Source: Acidobacteriota bacterium (lineage in GTDB: Bacteria > Acidobacteriota > Terriglobia > Terriglobales > Acidobacteriaceae). Taken from it: a DNA stretch of 59,482 bases. The notes below the pieces were generated by a model, which saw only the letters and a list, made by a program, of their open reading frames with translations, was not told the origin of the DNA and made no database searches. Made by a program: the position numbers and the translations under genes. The stretch is taken from assembly GCA_021846985.1 (NCBI GenBank), contig JAJZVX010000022.1, positions 1-59,482 of the forward strand, given 5' to 3'. Shown here piece by piece: positions 26,413 through 36,500 of the stretch (within the stretch, counting starts at the first letter, position 1; every line of letters begins with the position of its first letter).

Positions 26413-27384
26413 ATGGAAAAACGGTTTGACATCGTGTCGGCGGGTATTTCGGCGGTGGACGATTTGAAGTACGTCGATGAGTACCCGCCCATCGACTGCA
26501 AGATTCCGGTGCACGGCAGCACGCGGCAGGGGGGCGGGCCGGCCTGCACGGCGACGGCGGCGGCGGGCACGCTGGGCGGGCGCACGGCCTACGTGGCGCG
26601 GTTTGGCGAGGGCGAGCTGGCGCGGTACATGGTGTGGGCGCTGGGCCAGCACGGGGTGGACACCTCGCACATGGTGCGCGATGCCGAGGGTGGGCCGTAT
26701 CACAGCGTGATCGTGGTGGACCGCAAGGGACATCGCAACGTGTTCTACGATCCGGCGCTTTACCGGACGGTGCGCGCCGAAGATATGCCGGACGATCTGA
26801 TTGCTTCGACGGCGCTGGTGCTGCTGGACCACATTACCGACCCGCCGCTGACGCCGGTGGCGGCGAAGGCGCGGCGGCTGAGCGTGCCGGTGCTGGGCGA
26901 TCTGGAGGGCGAAACGGAGGCTTCGCGGGGCCTGGCGGCGCTGACCGACTACCTGGTGGTTCCGCGGCACTGGGCGGCTTGGGCGACGGGCGCGGGCGAT
27001 CCGACCAAGGCGTGCGCGGCGCTGGCCAGCGCGGAGCGGCGGGCGACGGTGGTGACCAACGGCGTGGATGGCTGCTACTTCAGCACCCCGGCGCACCGGG
27101 AAGTGCGTCACGTTCCTGCGTTCCAGGTGCAGGCCTTCGATACGAATGGATGCGGCGATACCTTTCACGGCGCGTTTGCGCTTTCAGTGGCGCGCGGGCT
27201 GGAGGTGGCGGATGCCATTGTGATTGCCTCGGCGACGGCGGCGCTGAAGGCCGTGGCGGCGGGCGGCAGGAAGCGCGGCTGGGAGGCGCTGCCGGTGCTG
27301 GATGCGGTGCGGGAGTTCCTGGGCGAACGGTTGCAGGAGCCGGAACGGAGCGCGCTCCTGCAGAAGATGGAGGCGCTCAGGTAG
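26413..27384 (+). CDS. PfkB-family carbohydrate kinase
   Basis: 323 residues. The ribokinase fold begins FDIVSAGISAVDDL; GGGPACTATAAAGTLGGRTAYVARFGEGELARYM is the N-terminal PfkB signature, and AFDTNGCGDTFHGAFALSVARG holds the anion hole and catalytic Asp of the C-terminal signature. It phosphorylates a sugar or sugar-phosphate hydroxyl with ATP. ATG 26413 follows GAGGCGAG, 43 bp after the glycosidase stop, so co-transcription is likely. With isomerase, aldolase-like and glycosidase genes it forms a plausible degradation module; no transporter is adjacent. Confidence 0.92.
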   Translation: MEKRFDIVSAGISAVDDLKYVDEYPPIDCKIPVHGSTRQGGGPACTATAAAGTLGGRTAYVARFGEGELARYMVWALGQHGVDTSHMVRDAEGGPYHSVIVVDRKGHRNVFYDPALYRTVRAEDMPDDLIASTALVLLDHITDPPLTPVAAKARRLSVPVLGDLEGETEASRGLAALTDYLVVPRHWAAWATGAGDPTKACAALASAERRATVVTNGVDGCYFSTPAHREVRHVPAFQVQAFDTNGCGDTFHGAFALSVARGLEVADAIVIASATAALKAVAAGGRKRGWEALPVLDAVREFLGERLQEPERSALLQKMEALR

Positions 27385-27501
27385 AGGACGCGCAGGCCGC
27401 GGCCCGGATCGTGCGCAGGGGCGGCCGCGGCTTTGCGCGGTGCGCGATGTTTTCCGTGGAAATCACGCAGAGAGCATGGGCGCCGATGTTTGCGAAGGTG
27501 C

Positions 27502-28284
27502 TTATTTCGGCTCTTCAACCGGCTGGCCGGCGACGAGGATATAGTTTCTGACGCTGAAGACTCCGGGAACGCTGCTGGCGCGCATGAAGGCGATCTGGCG
27601 GTCGCCGGCGGTATCGACGGCGCCGTAGAGCTCCACATGGCCGTTGTTGACGGCGATGCGGATGGGCTTGGCGGGATCGATGGCGTACTTATTGAGGGAG
27701 GGATAGCCGTAGATGGCGCGTGCCACGGCGATGCGGATTCCGTCGTCCATGGGCGAGGCAGGATCGACCTCGATGTCTCCCTCGACATCCTTCACGCCGG
27801 GGGTGCTGGCGATAAGGGCGATGGCAGAGCTGCGGTTCCACGGGGTGTGCGCGCTGCCGCCGACGGTGACGACGCTGTTGTGGACAGTGACGCTGATGGC
27901 GTCGAACTCGTTGCCCCATCCGACGCGGTCGTAGGCGAGTTTGTCGCGAAGGGTGTTTTCAAGTTCGCTATCGGGGAGGTTGGGGCCGCCGACTTCGATG
28001 AGGTTGCGTACGGCGGTAACGTCTTTGGCATGAAGGACGCGGCGGGCGGCATCGGTTTTGTACTCGTAGAGAGCGACGGTTCCGGTGAGGTTGGCGATGC
28101 CGTTTTCGACAGTGACCTTGACGTCTTTGAACTGAGACTTTTGCAGGTGCGCGGCGGCATCATTGGCGGCGGGGGCTTGTTGCGCGGCGCGAGCTGACAC
28201 CTGAGTCCGAGGAAGGCAGAGGAAGAGTCCGGCGAAGGCGGCCGCAAAGACGGCCACACGGATGGTGCGAACGTTGCGTGTCAT
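27502..28284 (-). CDS. Exported protein with three BON domains (OsmY-like)
   Basis: 260 residues. After a signal peptide (TRNVRTIRVAVFAAAFAGLFLCLPRTQVSA) come three BON repeats of about 65-70 residues. They are marked by VKVTVENGIANLTGTVALYEYKTDAARRV, ISVTVHNSVVTVGGSAHTPWNRSSAIAL and IRIAVNNGHVELYGAVDTAGDRQIAF. BON proteins bind phospholipid and act in envelope or osmotic-stress protection. ATG 28284 has GGAGG 9 nt upstream. A 71-codon extension of the frame has no signal and is rejected. Confidence 0.9.
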   Translation of the reverse strand: MTRNVRTIRVAVFAAAFAGLFLCLPRTQVSARAAQQAPAANDAAAHLQKSQFKDVKVTVENGIANLTGTVALYEYKTDAARRVLHAKDVTAVRNLIEVGGPNLPDSELENTLRDKLAYDRVGWGNEFDAISVTVHNSVVTVGGSAHTPWNRSSAIALIASTPGVKDVEGDIEVDPASPMDDGIRIAVARAIYGYPSLNKYAIDPAKPIRIAVNNGHVELYGAVDTAGDRQIAFMRASSVPGVFSVRNYILVAGQPVEEPK

Positions 28285-28557
28285 TTTGGCATTCCTCCAT
28301 GGATCAAAGTGTGCAAGGGACCATACGGCCACCACGGACTGCCAGGACTGATTTTGTGCAAGGATCGGCGCCGTTCCGCTGGCCAGTCGTCCCCATAGAC
28401 AGGGAAGACTGTGAAAAGTCACGAGGAGAGCGGCAGAAATCGGATGCCGGCCTGGGGTGGAGAGGTTTTTACGCGCGGCGGCGGGCGGCGTGAGCATGGG
28501 GGGAGGAGGAGCGCGGGTTGAGGAGACGGGCGTTTTTCCGATGCGATCGCCGCGGAG

Positions 28558-31500
28558 TCAGCGGTAGCGGCGGGTGGCTTTGAAGACCATGGAGAAGACG
28601 CCGGACTCGTCGCGGGCGACCTGGAGGGTGACATGGCGGTTGATGGCGAAGTCGGCCTGAATCAACTGCTGGGCGGTGGTGTTGACGTCCGTTGCGTAAG
28701 TGAGGGTGATGTTGGGGCCCAGTTGTTCTTCGACGGTAATGCGGGAGGTGGCGTTGCCAAGGGGGCCGAGGTAGTTTGGATCGACCTTGACGGAACCGGC
28801 GCCAAAGAGTCTTTGCACGCGGCTGCTGACAGTGGCGTTCAAAGCGCCGCCGAGGAGGGCATCGGTGGTGGGGTTGGCGACGGCTTGTTCCTGCTGCTGG
28901 GTGTAGAGGCCGCGCTGGCTTTGGGAGCGGCCGAGGGCGAGGAGGGCGACGACATCGGCTTCGGGCAGGGGGGGGTCGCTGCGGTAGGCGACGGTGGGTT
29001 TTTCCAGAGTGCCGTGGATGCCGAGGGTAATGTCGTAGTCCTCGACGCGGGCGGTGGCGTTGAGGTCGATATTGGGCTGGATGCGGACGGGGTTGGTGAA
29101 GGTGATGTCGCCGCGCTGGAGTTCATAGCGGGTGCCGGCGATCATGGCGGATCCCTCGGTGACGGAGACGCGGCCGAGCAGGGAAGGCGAGGCGAGGGTG
29201 CCCCGGATATGGAGGTCAACGTCTCCGGCGAGCTTGGCGTAGGCGTTCTGGAAGTTCAACTGGGGAGAGGAAACGAGGTGCATGTCGAGGCGGAAGTGGC
29301 TGGAGGGGGAGTTGGGCGGCGCGATGGTCTGTACGCTGGCCGTCTGGTTGGCAAGAGCGGTCATGTCAAAGTCGGGGTTGATGGCGAAGCGCGTGATGAG
29401 GATGTTCCCGCTGAGGAGGAGGTTATTGCGCGGTCCCTGGAGACGGAGGGTGGCGTCGGCCAGAGAGCTGACGCCCTGGGGATAGCGGATGCGGATGCCT
29501 TTTCCGGAGATGGAGAGGTCGGCGAAGAGGCCGTTCTGGTAGGCGAGGAAGCCGCCGACGCTGAGCAGGCCGCCGCCCGACAAGGCCGTGAGGGATTTGA
29601 CTTCGAGGCGGTTCTGGTTGAATTCGAGGGTGCCGTTGAGCTGGCTGAGGCTGTTGGGCAGGTCTTCAAGGGCGATGGAGCCGTTGTGGAAGTCGATGCG
29701 GCCCTGCAAGCCGGGGCTGTGGAGTGGTCCGTGGGCCTCGACTTCGAAGGTGGAGTTGCCGCTGGCCGTCAGATCGGGGTCAATGCTCTGGGCCACCTTG
29801 AGATTGATGGCGCCGTTGGCGGCAAAGTCGAGGCGTTGGGCATCGAGGAGGTCCAGGTCGCCCTGCGCACGGATGTCCGTTTCCTCTCCGGTGATGCGGA
29901 CGGGGTCCAGGTGGATGCGGCCAGAGGCGAGCGTGGCATGGACGCCTCCATTACTCTGCAGCAGGATGCCGGCCACGGTGAGGGCGAGCTGCTGCAGGCG
30001 TGCTTCTCCGCGCATCTGGCCGGGGTGCGCGAGCGGTCCTTCGAGGAGGACGCTACCGGCCAGCGATGATTCGCCATTGAGTCCTTGGATGTTGGCCTGT
30101 TTGAGGATGGCGCCGATGTTGAAGCGGGAGAAATCGAGGCGGGCGCGGGTGGCGTTGTCGCCGAACAGGGCGGTCTGGCCGTGCAAGGCGAGCGTGGCGG
30201 CGGCCAGCCGGGTGGCAACATCGTAGGAGATCTGGCGGTTTGCGCCGTGGGCGATGCAGGTGAGGCTGCCCAGAGGCTCGCCGCCGAGGGCCAGACTGGT
30301 GACCGTGGCGCGGGCTTCCAACTGGGGATCGTCGAGAGGGCCGGCGCCGGTTAGGGAGAAGCCCAGCCGGCCGGAGACGGTAAAGCCGCGCTGCGTCAGC
30401 CAGTCAATATGGGCGACATCGAGGCCGGGACTGCGGGCGTCAATTTGGAAGCTCTGATGAGAGAAGTCGTAGGAGCCGTCGAGGAGGATTTTTCCGGCCT
30501 GGTCATTGACGGTGGCTGAAGTGACGTGGAGGACTTGGTCGGCGAAACGGCCCTGGAGGCGGATGCGGGCGACGGGCTCGCCGTAGACCTTGCCTTGATC
30601 GAGTTCCGCCCATCCCGAGGCGTTGAGGGAGCGAATGGGGCCGGTGAGGTCGAGCTGGGTATTGAGGAGGCCGGTGACGGGGATGGAGCGGCCGGTGAGG
30701 GCCAGGAGGTCGTCGAGGCTGGCTTTACTGGCGCGCAGATGAAGGCGGAGGGTGGAGTTCGCGGAGCCGTAGGCTGGGCCGGAAGCCTCAGTGGCGGCAA
30801 TCAGCGAGCCGTTGAGGGCAAAGTCGGCCGGACCGCGGAGGAGCTGGGCGCGAGCGATGTCGATGCGGGCGGCGGAGTAGCTTCCGGAGGCATCGATGCT
30901 GTCGAAGCCGACAAACTGGGGCTTGCCAGAGTGGTCCCTGGGGTTGGGCGGCAGTTCGATGCCGATCTGGGTGGCGCGGCCGCCGCCGGCGATGTGGGGG
31001 TCGATGAGCGAGCCGGTCCAGGTGCCGTGAAAATCCGCCGCGCCCGAGAGCGCGATGGGGAGAGCGGATGCGCCCTGGAGGCCGTGGCGGCTGAGGCCCA
31101 GGTCGCGGAGGAGGGTGTCGAAGTCGGCGAGGTTGCGGGAGTGGAAGTCGAGGGCGAGGGTAGAGGAGCTGCGGATGGGGTATGCGCCCAGATGGCCGTG
31201 GACCTGGAGGCGGGAGGCCGCGGTGGAGAGATCCAGGCTGCGCAGATCGACGGCGCCGTCATGGTGCGTGTAGGTGCCATCCACGGCGCCGCTGGCAGCG
31301 ATTTCACCCGGGACGGCCTGGCCGGAGGGGGTGAGGCTGAACGATGCGCTCACGGCGAGGGTGCGGTCATCGCCGTTGATCCATGTGGCCTGCGCGGGCC
31401 CGCTGACCAACGTGTTGAAGCCGAGATGCTGATAGGGGCCGCGGGCGACCATGTCGAGGACGGTGTCGAGGGAGACGCCGTGGAAGACGGCGTCTACTTT

Positions 31501-32817
31501 GCCATCGACGGGGAGCGTGGCGCTGGAAGCCTGGGCAGGTTTGGCGGGCGGGTGGGACTTTCCGCCGGCGGTGCGCGGGGTGGGGACGGTGGCCTCGACC
31601 ACAGGGGCTCCGGGCAAGGGCGAAAGCCAGTGTCGCAGGTCGATCAAGCCCTCGATCTGGCCGCCCTGGCGGAGGCGGATGGCTACATGGGTAATGAGTA
31701 ATTGAGCCGGATCGGCGTGGACGCGGGCATCGACGCCGATGCCGCTGGCGGTAACGCCATTGCCGTTGTAGGCGGCGTCATCCAGGTGAATGCCCCCGTC
31801 CATGCGGAACTGGCTGTCCTGGCCCTGGGCGGAGATGTCCATGCGGGCGATGCCCTGCTCGGCGTGAGGGTATCCGGTGATGGGATCGAGGAGGCGCAGG
31901 TCGAATTCGCCGAAGACGCGGCCCTGCCAGCGGGGGTTGGCGAAGTTCTGGAGCGAGCCGGAGAGGTTCAGGTCGTGGCCCGCGGAAGAGAGATGAAGCG
32001 CGCGGAGGTAGGCGGCATTGCGGGTGAGGTCGAGGGCGAGGTCCAGACGGCCCTGCACGGATTGCGAGGCGGAGCGGGAGACGGCGCGGAGGAGGTTGAG
32101 GCGACGGGCGCTGGCCTGGAGGTGGTAGCTTTCGGGATTGCCGTTTAGCGCGGGGACGTAAGCGAGGCGGAGGGTTACGTTGTTGGCGTCCAGATTGATG
32201 GGGAGGGAACGGCTTTGGAAGTCGAAGTCCGTGGCGCGGCTTTCGATGTCGATTTCGCCCTGGTCGATGAGCACGTGCGCGGCCTTGAGATCGAAGAGAG
32301 TGTCGAGGACGGGCTTGCCGGGCTTGCGGGGACGGCGGGGGTGGGGCTGGTTTGTGGAGCCGTCGGGATAGACGATGAGATGGATTCCGGGTTGGACGGC
32401 CTCGAGGTCGCTGAGGAGAAGGCGCGGGCTCCAGAGGCCAAGAATGCTGAAGCCGACGCGCAGGCTGCCGAGGCGGGCGTAAGGGCGCTCGTTGGGAGCT
32501 TCGAGGCCGTGAATGACGATGCCGGAGGCGCTGGCCTCAAGGTGGCGAAGGTTCCAATGGAAAGAGGCAATTTCCACGCGGCCGCCGGTGACGGTTTCGA
32601 GGCGGTGAACGAGGCGGCGGCGGACCATATCTTCAAAGCCGGGCGAACTGGCCCAGAAGTAGAGGGCGGCGGAGGCGGCGAGGAGCAGGATCACCAGGGA
32701 GGTGACGGCGAGCGGCAGATGGCGTAAGAAGAAGCGGCGCAGACGGCTGGGCCCACGCGGTGAGAGCGATTCAGGCGCGGCGTCCGGCGAGGGGCGATGG
32801 CTCTCGGGTTCTGTCAT
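28558..32817 (-). CDS. tamB: TamB-family translocation/assembly protein
   Basis: 1419 residues. A short cytoplasmic segment and one membrane helix (LPLAVTSLVILLLAASAALYF, about 35-55) anchor a huge periplasmic beta-helical body of repeated amphipathic strands. The C-terminal TamB domain carries EGSAMIAGTRYELQRGDITFTNP, ARVEDYDITLGIHGTL and PPLPEADVVALLALGRS. Members transport phospholipids or help assemble outer-membrane proteins across the periplasm. The ATG overlaps the previous stop by 4 bp (ATGA), so it is translationally coupled to the SurA-like gene and lies downstream of the Omp85 gene, matching the tamA-tamB arrangement. Confidence 0.93.
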   Translation of the reverse strand: MTEPESHRPSPDAAPESLSPRGPSRLRRFFLRHLPLAVTSLVILLLAASAALYFWASSPGFEDMVRRRLVHRLETVTGGRVEIASFHWNLRHLEASASGIVIHGLEAPNERPYARLGSLRVGFSILGLWSPRLLLSDLEAVQPGIHLIVYPDGSTNQPHPRRPRKPGKPVLDTLFDLKAAHVLIDQGEIDIESRATDFDFQSRSLPINLDANNVTLRLAYVPALNGNPESYHLQASARRLNLLRAVSRSASQSVQGRLDLALDLTRNAAYLRALHLSSAGHDLNLSGSLQNFANPRWQGRVFGEFDLRLLDPITGYPHAEQGIARMDISAQGQDSQFRMDGGIHLDDAAYNGNGVTASGIGVDARVHADPAQLLITHVAIRLRQGGQIEGLIDLRHWLSPLPGAPVVEATVPTPRTAGGKSHPPAKPAQASSATLPVDGKVDAVFHGVSLDTVLDMVARGPYQHLGFNTLVSGPAQATWINGDDRTLAVSASFSLTPSGQAVPGEIAASGAVDGTYTHHDGAVDLRSLDLSTAASRLQVHGHLGAYPIRSSSTLALDFHSRNLADFDTLLRDLGLSRHGLQGASALPIALSGAADFHGTWTGSLIDPHIAGGGRATQIGIELPPNPRDHSGKPQFVGFDSIDASGSYSAARIDIARAQLLRGPADFALNGSLIAATEASGPAYGSANSTLRLHLRASKASLDDLLALTGRSIPVTGLLNTQLDLTGPIRSLNASGWAELDQGKVYGEPVARIRLQGRFADQVLHVTSATVNDQAGKILLDGSYDFSHQSFQIDARSPGLDVAHIDWLTQRGFTVSGRLGFSLTGAGPLDDPQLEARATVTSLALGGEPLGSLTCIAHGANRQISYDVATRLAAATLALHGQTALFGDNATRARLDFSRFNIGAILKQANIQGLNGESSLAGSVLLEGPLAHPGQMRGEARLQQLALTVAGILLQSNGGVHATLASGRIHLDPVRITGEETDIRAQGDLDLLDAQRLDFAANGAINLKVAQSIDPDLTASGNSTFEVEAHGPLHSPGLQGRIDFHNGSIALEDLPNSLSQLNGTLEFNQNRLEVKSLTALSGGGLLSVGGFLAYQNGLFADLSISGKGIRIRYPQGVSSLADATLRLQGPRNNLLLSGNILITRFAINPDFDMTALANQTASVQTIAPPNSPSSHFRLDMHLVSSPQLNFQNAYAKLAGDVDLHIRGTLASPSLLGRVSVTEGSAMIAGTRYELQRGDITFTNPVRIQPNIDLNATARVEDYDITLGIHGTLEKPTVAYRSDPPLPEADVVALLALGRSQSQRGLYTQQQEQAVANPTTDALLGGALNATVSSRVQRLFGAGSVKVDPNYLGPLGNATSRITVEEQLGPNITLTYATDVNTTAQQLIQADFAINRHVTLQVARDESGVFSMVFKATRRYR

Positions 32818-33587
32818 TGGCTTGCTTCCTTGCCGGTGTAGGCGGCGCCATGTTGAGCGGGCGGGGCCTCAAGCGAAGGGTCCAGGATCTCAATGTCACC
32901 CTGTTTACGCAGGTTCTTGAGCCAGCCATCGAACAGCACATTGACCTGATGCTGAAGCAGAATCTCCTGAATGCGGGACGAAACGCGGTCCAGGGCGGGT
33001 ATGGGTTCGCCGGGGGCGTATTGGGGCAGGAGAGTGTAATTGTAGTAATTCGAAATTTCCTCAGCGGTGATGCGAATGCCCTGGCGAAAGCGCAATTCGA
33101 TGAAGCTGAGGATTTCGAGGCGGAGGGTGATGTAGTTTTCGACCTGTTTTTCCGTGAGGTCGTGGGCGGCGAGAAAGGCCTTCCATCCGGCTTCCGAGGC
33201 GCAGTTTTGCCGGACGCAGGCGGGGGTTTCACGGCGGATATCGGCGATGCGCGCCTCAACCTGCTCGTGTGGAGGTTGGGTGGCCAGGGCGTCTTCGGCG
33301 CGAATCTGTTGCTGAATGAGGGCGCGGCTGATGAGCTGATCGAGGGCGCGCCGGGGCGTGAGCGCGCCGCCGCCGGTGGCTCCGGAATCGAGCACGGCAA
33401 GACGGATTTCCTCGTCCACATCGCTGGAGAGGATGGCATGGTTGTTGACCACGGCAACCACGCGGTCGAGGACGGCCGGAGCCGCCGCGGGAGTCTGGGC
33501 CAGGATGGAGACCGGAAGCAGGCACAGAATCAGCGTGGCGGGCCAGAGATGCGAACGGGCAGCGCGGGTTGTGTGGTGGTGGAACAT
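32814..33587 (-). CDS. SurA-like periplasmic chaperone without PPIase domain
   Basis: 257 residues. A signal peptide (LWPATLILCLLPVSILAQ) is followed by the SurA N-domain pattern VLDRVVAVVNNHAILSSDVDEEIRLA, a helical core (ALDQLISRALIQQQI) and SRIQEILLQHQVNVLFDGWLKNLRKQGDIEIL, the segment that normally closes the SurA chaperone module. No parvulin domain is present between them. Two cysteines (ACVRQNC) could form a disulfide. It overlaps the Omp85 stop by 1 bp and TamB by 4 bp, so the three genes probably act together on outer-membrane protein delivery. Confidence 0.85.
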   Translation of the reverse strand: MFHHHTTRAARSHLWPATLILCLLPVSILAQTPAAAPAVLDRVVAVVNNHAILSSDVDEEIRLAVLDSGATGGGALTPRRALDQLISRALIQQQIRAEDALATQPPHEQVEARIADIRRETPACVRQNCASEAGWKAFLAAHDLTEKQVENYITLRLEILSFIELRFRQGIRITAEEISNYYNYTLLPQYAPGEPIPALDRVSSRIQEILLQHQVNVLFDGWLKNLRKQGDIEILDPSLEAPPAQHGAAYTGKEASQ

Positions 33588-36500
33588 CAGAAAGCTTGCC
33601 CCAGACTGAAGAAGAAATTGAAGTGGCTGGCTTGTCCCATATAGTAGTCTGCCGGATTGGGGAAGAGCCCGCCGTTGTTGCCCAGGACCGGGTAGACCGG
33701 CGGATTCAGGTCATAGCTGAAGTCGAGGCGAATGGGCCCGACGGGCGTATGGTAGCGCAGGCCAAGGCCTGCGGCGTGGGTAAAGTAATTGAAACTGCAT
33801 TTGCCCAGTTGGCCGATGGAGACGGTAGGTCCGTCGAGGTTGTTTTGCGGGTCGGTTAAAGCGCTGGTGCAACTATCGCGGCTGGGTTGGTGAATGCGAA
33901 TTGCGCTCGACCAAATGTCGCCGGCATTGGCAAAGACGTTGCCCATGTCATGGAAGAGAACGAAGCTGAGCGTGTTACCGAACCACGGCAGCGTGGGCGG
34001 GGGCAGGCGCAGTTCGGTGCTGTTGACGAGGGTACCGGCGCCACCGATGGGAAAGCCGGTCTGGGGGTCGCGCGGGCCGGCGGCGTTGATGGGGAAGCTG
34101 CGCAGGGAGGTGGCGCCGCCGGCGTAAAGGCGCTCAGGCAGGGGCAGCAATTCGCTGTTGGCGGGGCCAAAGGCGCGCTCCTGGCCGTAGCGGGTGTTTC
34201 TGGCCAGCACGAAGCGGTCCCGGCCAAAGCTGTAAAAGCTGGAGTTGGAGACATCCACGCGGTTGAACTCGGCTTGCGCTCCCATGTGGTCGAGCGAAAG
34301 GAATTCCTGGAGGCTGGTGTAGGTGCCGCGGTGGGCATCGAGGGGAGAGTCGCGCGTGTCGCGGACCCACGTGATGCTGGGGCCCGCGACGCGGACGGCG
34401 GTGGAGAGCTGCTGAATGGCGGCAGGATAGACCTGAAGGCTGGCGGCGGCGACCTTAACGCGGCGGAAATCGAATTCGTAGATGAAGGTGTTGGCTCGCG
34501 AGAGGCCCAGCGAGGGGGTGGTGAAGTTCTGGGACCAGCGCATGGCGCCTTCCAGACGCGAGGCGACATAGGTCGTCACGTCGCGGCTGTTGGCGTAGCC
34601 TCCGGTGAGGGTGAGGCCGATGTCGCGGTTGCCTTCAAAGTGAGGGTTCTGGAAGAGGAGGCTCACTTGTTGTTCGAGCAGGCCGTAGTTGCTGCGCAGG
34701 GAAACGGACTGCTCGCGGCCGAAGAGATTGTTGCGGGTGATATCCAGCAGAACGCGGGGGCTGATGTTGGTTTGGCCGTTAGGCGAGCAGTTGGCGCCGC
34801 AATTGTTCTGCGGGGCGCCGGTTTGGACCTCGAAGCCGAAACCGTAGCTCAGAGCCCAGCGTCGGGCTTCGGTGGTCTGGAGAAGGACGGTTTTGTAGAT
34901 TTCCTTGCCGGTGGGGTTCTCGATGGCGGTGTCGACCTTGTTGAAGAGGGCGAAGTCGTAGAGATTGCGTTGGGTTTCCGCCAGGGCGGTCTGGTTGAGG
35001 GGATCGCCGGGGTGGAGAGTAATGGCGCGGGCGATGGTACTGGGACGGGTGAAATGCAGGCCGGTGAGCAGAACCTTGCGGACAAAAATCTGTTGGCCTT
35101 CGGTGATGTGAAAGGCCACGTCCACCTTGTCGGGGTCGGCGGCCTCGACCTGCTGCGCGATATCGACCGTTGCCTGGTCAAAGCCGCGGCTGAGGTAGTC
35201 GGTGAGCAGAGTGTCGCGGTCGCCGGCCAGGTTCTGAGGTGAGAGCAACTGCCCGGGGGTGGTGTTGAGCAGTGCCAGGAGGCGGGCAGGGTCGGCGTGG
35301 GCGGCGCCCTCGATTTTGACGGAGCCGACGCGCACTTGTTTTCCCTCGTCAATGTGGTAGATCACAGCCAGGGGGGCGGTTTTGCCGGGTTTGACGGCCT
35401 CGTTGTGAGTTTCGGCCGTGACTTTGGCCCAGGGAAAGCCGTTGTTGTTGTACACAGCCTGGAGGGCGCCGACGTCGGAGGCGAGCAGCGCCTGGCTGTA
35501 AACGCCATGACGGTCGATGGCGTCGGCGGTGTGCACGCTGATCAGATCCTTCAGGGTGGCCGAGTCAAAGTAGTGGTTTCCCGTGATGGAGACGCTTTTA
35601 ACGCGGGTGCGGGGGCCGAGCTGGACCGAGTAGACGATGACGACCTGGGCGGGGCTGGCGGCCTGTCTGCGGTGCTCCACCTTGACTTCGGCGTAGCCCA
35701 TGCGCTGGAAGTAGTCGCGGAGACGGCGGTTGCCCTCGTTCAGGAGGTCGTCGTCAACGGTGCCTTCTTCAAAGACAGGAATAACCTGCTTCAACCGCTG
35801 GGGGCTGATGCTGGCTCCAGTGACGCGGACCTGGACGAGCGGGCCGCGATTGGCGGAGAAGCGGAAGTCGGTATGCTTCTCCTTTGGGTCGTACTTTTGC
35901 GATTCGAGCTTGATTTCGGCCTCCAGGCGACCCTCATTCTGGTAGACCTTGAGGACGCCGGCGAGAGCGCGATTCGCGGTTTCGTGATGAACGCGGGCGC
36001 CGGTTTTCAGATGCGCGTGGCGGCGGAATTGCTCCACGGTCATGCCGGGGTCGCCGGAAACCTGGACCGAGCCGATGCGGGCCTGGGGGCCGCTGATCAC
36101 CTGGAAGGCAATATCGACGAGCTGTTCCCGGGGATGTTCGGTGAGGATGTGCGCGATGGCAGGGGAATGGAATCCGTTGGCGGCCATGGTCTGACGCATC
36201 TGTTCGATGGCCTGATCCACTTTGCCGGAGGTGAAGCGGGCCCCCGCGGTTAGCTGGCTGGCGCGGAGCAACTGGGTATTGAGGGTGGCGCCTTTGGCTC
36301 CGGTCACCGTGACGGTTCCGATGAAAGTTCGAGGCTGGCCGCGGAAGACCAGCGCCACTCCTCCCTGCTCGGGCGCGGCGGTCACCTCGATTGTTTCGAA
36401 GAGGCCCGTGGCGAAAAGCTGGTGCAGGCTCTGCTCGATGAATTCGCGGTCGAGCGGGGCGCCGATCTGCTTCTCGAAGCGGCGCGGAAGGGGCCGGAGC

